Both the position numbers and the translations under genes were made by a program. Below, in pieces: positions 63,901 to 64,000 of a DNA stretch of 64,000 bases (the stretch's first letter is position 1; each line of letters begins with the position of its first letter). The stretch lies in NCBI GenBank assembly GCA_956465555.1, contig OY101124.1, forward strand, positions 744,001-808,000, given 5' to 3'. This stretch comes from Nitzschia sp. pyKryTriq1 (Eukaryota > Bacillariophyta > Bacillariophyceae > Bacillariales > Bacillariaceae). The notes under the pieces were generated by a model. That model ran no database searches. It was not told the origin of the DNA and saw only the letters and a program-made list of their open reading frames with translations.

Positions 63901-64000
63901 AAGGGGGGTAGGACTAGCGGGAAAGAAACGAGACGTCGGCCTTCGGCTGGGTCAATGGACGATGGCAGTGTCCGCTCAAGATCCACCACTGGCTCTGGTG
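60931..64000 (+). CDS. Acidic repeat protein with five SUMO-interacting-motif-like cores, 3' end beyond window
   Basis: ATG 60931 opens a frame that stays open to the window end (1023 codons). Residues 1-~280 are Ser/Asp/Glu-rich with strongly acidic runs. From ~440 to ~745 a composite unit repeats: an acidic, phosphorylatable run (SDDSEESSDD), a hydrophobic core (VLVI, VLVI, LLVI, ILLI, ILLI), then a basic Pro/Lys/Gln spacer built on KPKQPPKPQVK. The cores lie at residues 457, 506, 587, 658 and 740 (nt 62299, 62446, 62689, 62902, 63148). This is the arrangement of SUMO-interacting motifs. Later parts are Lys-rich, then contain a repeated VRSRSSTGSG element (~950 and ~1013) beside a GIGRFMRWPKNARK basic patch. 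No signal peptide. A nuclear scaffold is inferred. No catalytic domain is seen in the visible part. Confidence 0.8.
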   Translation, partial: MAKSNRDPVEGSPALSTASEETGGFLSMSETGRLLSMVDDHSLLSVGDEEESIQSHSSHSEADDGSPTPVAPLDGERSTRSPGDKSQDDSNGLSQSKQNVMRALLEEYGIEAGSSDGEDSTSETKSDRMSEDDLSGEQDNDERNSDVGDDDDEWDEEEEEEALYDEEDAFAVEDDEEGEFVSGSDEEYEILEVEVDENDEDWEGESYEEDGPLQQSESQVEYASESDEDDGVQTSQEPLNPRSAYAQDPFASPMSTEFSEHRIGKLTSQMEQVKAMVELSSSERESDLVYDDSISSDEVQEVVQQNRTADTAKRKDPSDLSRNDNASDESEVAAAQKERVSTRSSEQTSNNRSAPETSQKKRTQSSKETQPQKNRKQSVDNANSNKKSPSKRTTTHNNADIVGPPKPEATAVDDESSVESPMQNLQTDLDGSSVEPTEAEEKETSDDSEESSDDAPVLVIKPKHPPNMPQVKTRQPQKSQVKTRQLPKPQQETSDDSEESSDDAPVLVIKPKHPPNKPQVKPRQQPPKPQVKPKQPPKPQVKPRQQPPKPQVKPKQPPKPQVKTRQPPKPQEETSDDSEESSDDSPLLVIKPKHAPSKPQVKPRQQPPNKPQVKPKQPLKPQFKTRQPPKGQPPKRADQRTPTETHSDDSDSSDDSPILLIKPKQAPKPQAKIGQTRPKPQAQPKQTPPKPQVQQRQTPARPKFQPRQTLKPPKVQTPAQTNSKDSDSSDDSDSSDDSPILLINPKDTPQAPTATKKPPKMNKMPERAKQKPAESKEKTKTGKEKSKGRGKTRQSNDAVLRGVGDEDDEDDEYFPLNDLQKTRSNQGKEKQLPSNAKTHKNKSVKSKSKTTTNDTTQSASSQRPDDDRSTSSVDSDEIDAENQFATIDFDPLTLGAARSEATGSVGSRSTKERRKIGIGRFMRWPKNARKESKPQPLSESIGNLSVRSRSSTGSGDLVTQKSPEKPKSSGLFASTTASLDKIVKNNMSPNKGGRTSGKETRRRPSAGSMDDGSVRSRSTTGSG
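62260..63165. repeat. Coding repeats of acidic/SIM-like/basic units
   Basis: Five units share GACTCxGAGGAATCATCTGA-type sequence followed by the CCAxTTCTAGTCATC core, separated by CCTCCAAAGCCACAAGTCAA repeats. Units two and three are nearly identical at DNA level, so recent duplication is likely. Units four and five are more diverged. Confidence 0.8.

Noticed and set aside
1-64000. tRNA, rRNA and CRISPR signals
   Set aside because: No stretch showed a cloverleaf with a TTCGA-type loop and matching arms, no rRNA motif was seen, and the repeats present lack spacer-repeat regularity.

Overview
The window looks like nuclear DNA of a diatom, most likely a pennate. The evidence is: short GT-AG introns (about 70-180 nt); compact genes on both strands; plastid-type bipartite presequences (signal peptide, then a cleavage site followed by Phe) at 24265 and 28258; and families typical of diatoms, such as an M11 gametolysin-like peptidase, a HNK-1-type sulfotransferase, GT15 mannosyltransferase, intron-rich LRR receptors and NUMOD3 proteins. 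No tRNA, rRNA, CRISPR array or intact mobile element was recognised. The species call is inference.

Layout. 1-16 kb: end of an unknown gene, Popeye-like membrane protein, EGF-repeat type I membrane protein, ethanolamine/choline kinase (-), an intergenic repeat cluster (6.2-6.8 kb), a secreted metzincin peptidase, an Mpv17 protein, two small proteins and a Golgi mannosyltransferase (-). 16-34 kb: actin-related protein, RRM protein (-), an FG-nucleoporin fused to a cyclophilin (-), PP2C phosphatase (-), Lys/Ala-rich plastid-type protein, multi-pass membrane protein (-), plastid-type NUMOD3 protein, an SR-type cyclophilin with an apparent frameshift (-) and a two-PDZ membrane protein (-). 34-50 kb: SNRNP27 (-), sulfotransferase, Asp/Glu racemase-like (-), SGNH hydrolase (-), triose-phosphate translocator (-), Cys-rich secreted protein, and a glutamate dehydrogenase homologue that has lost its catalytic residues. 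50-64 kb: sigma-like GST (-), Beclin/Atg6-like protein, a 1790-residue LRR membrane protein in six exons, and the open 5' part of an acidic repeat protein with five SUMO-interacting-motif-like cores.

The genes do not form one pathway. Themes are secretory/cell-surface chemistry (EGF, M11, GT15, sulfotransferase, SGNH, LRR, Cys-rich), plastid functions (translocator, NUMOD3, Lys/Ala-rich protein) and nuclear/RNA functions (FG-Nup-cyclophilin, SR-cyclophilin, SNRNP27, RRM, poly-SIM protein). The best candidates for undescribed biology are the GDH-fold pseudoenzyme, the FG-Nup with an internal cyclophilin, the poly-SIM scaffold, and the intergenic palindrome TACCGGTA, found at least 24 times where about one is expected by chance.
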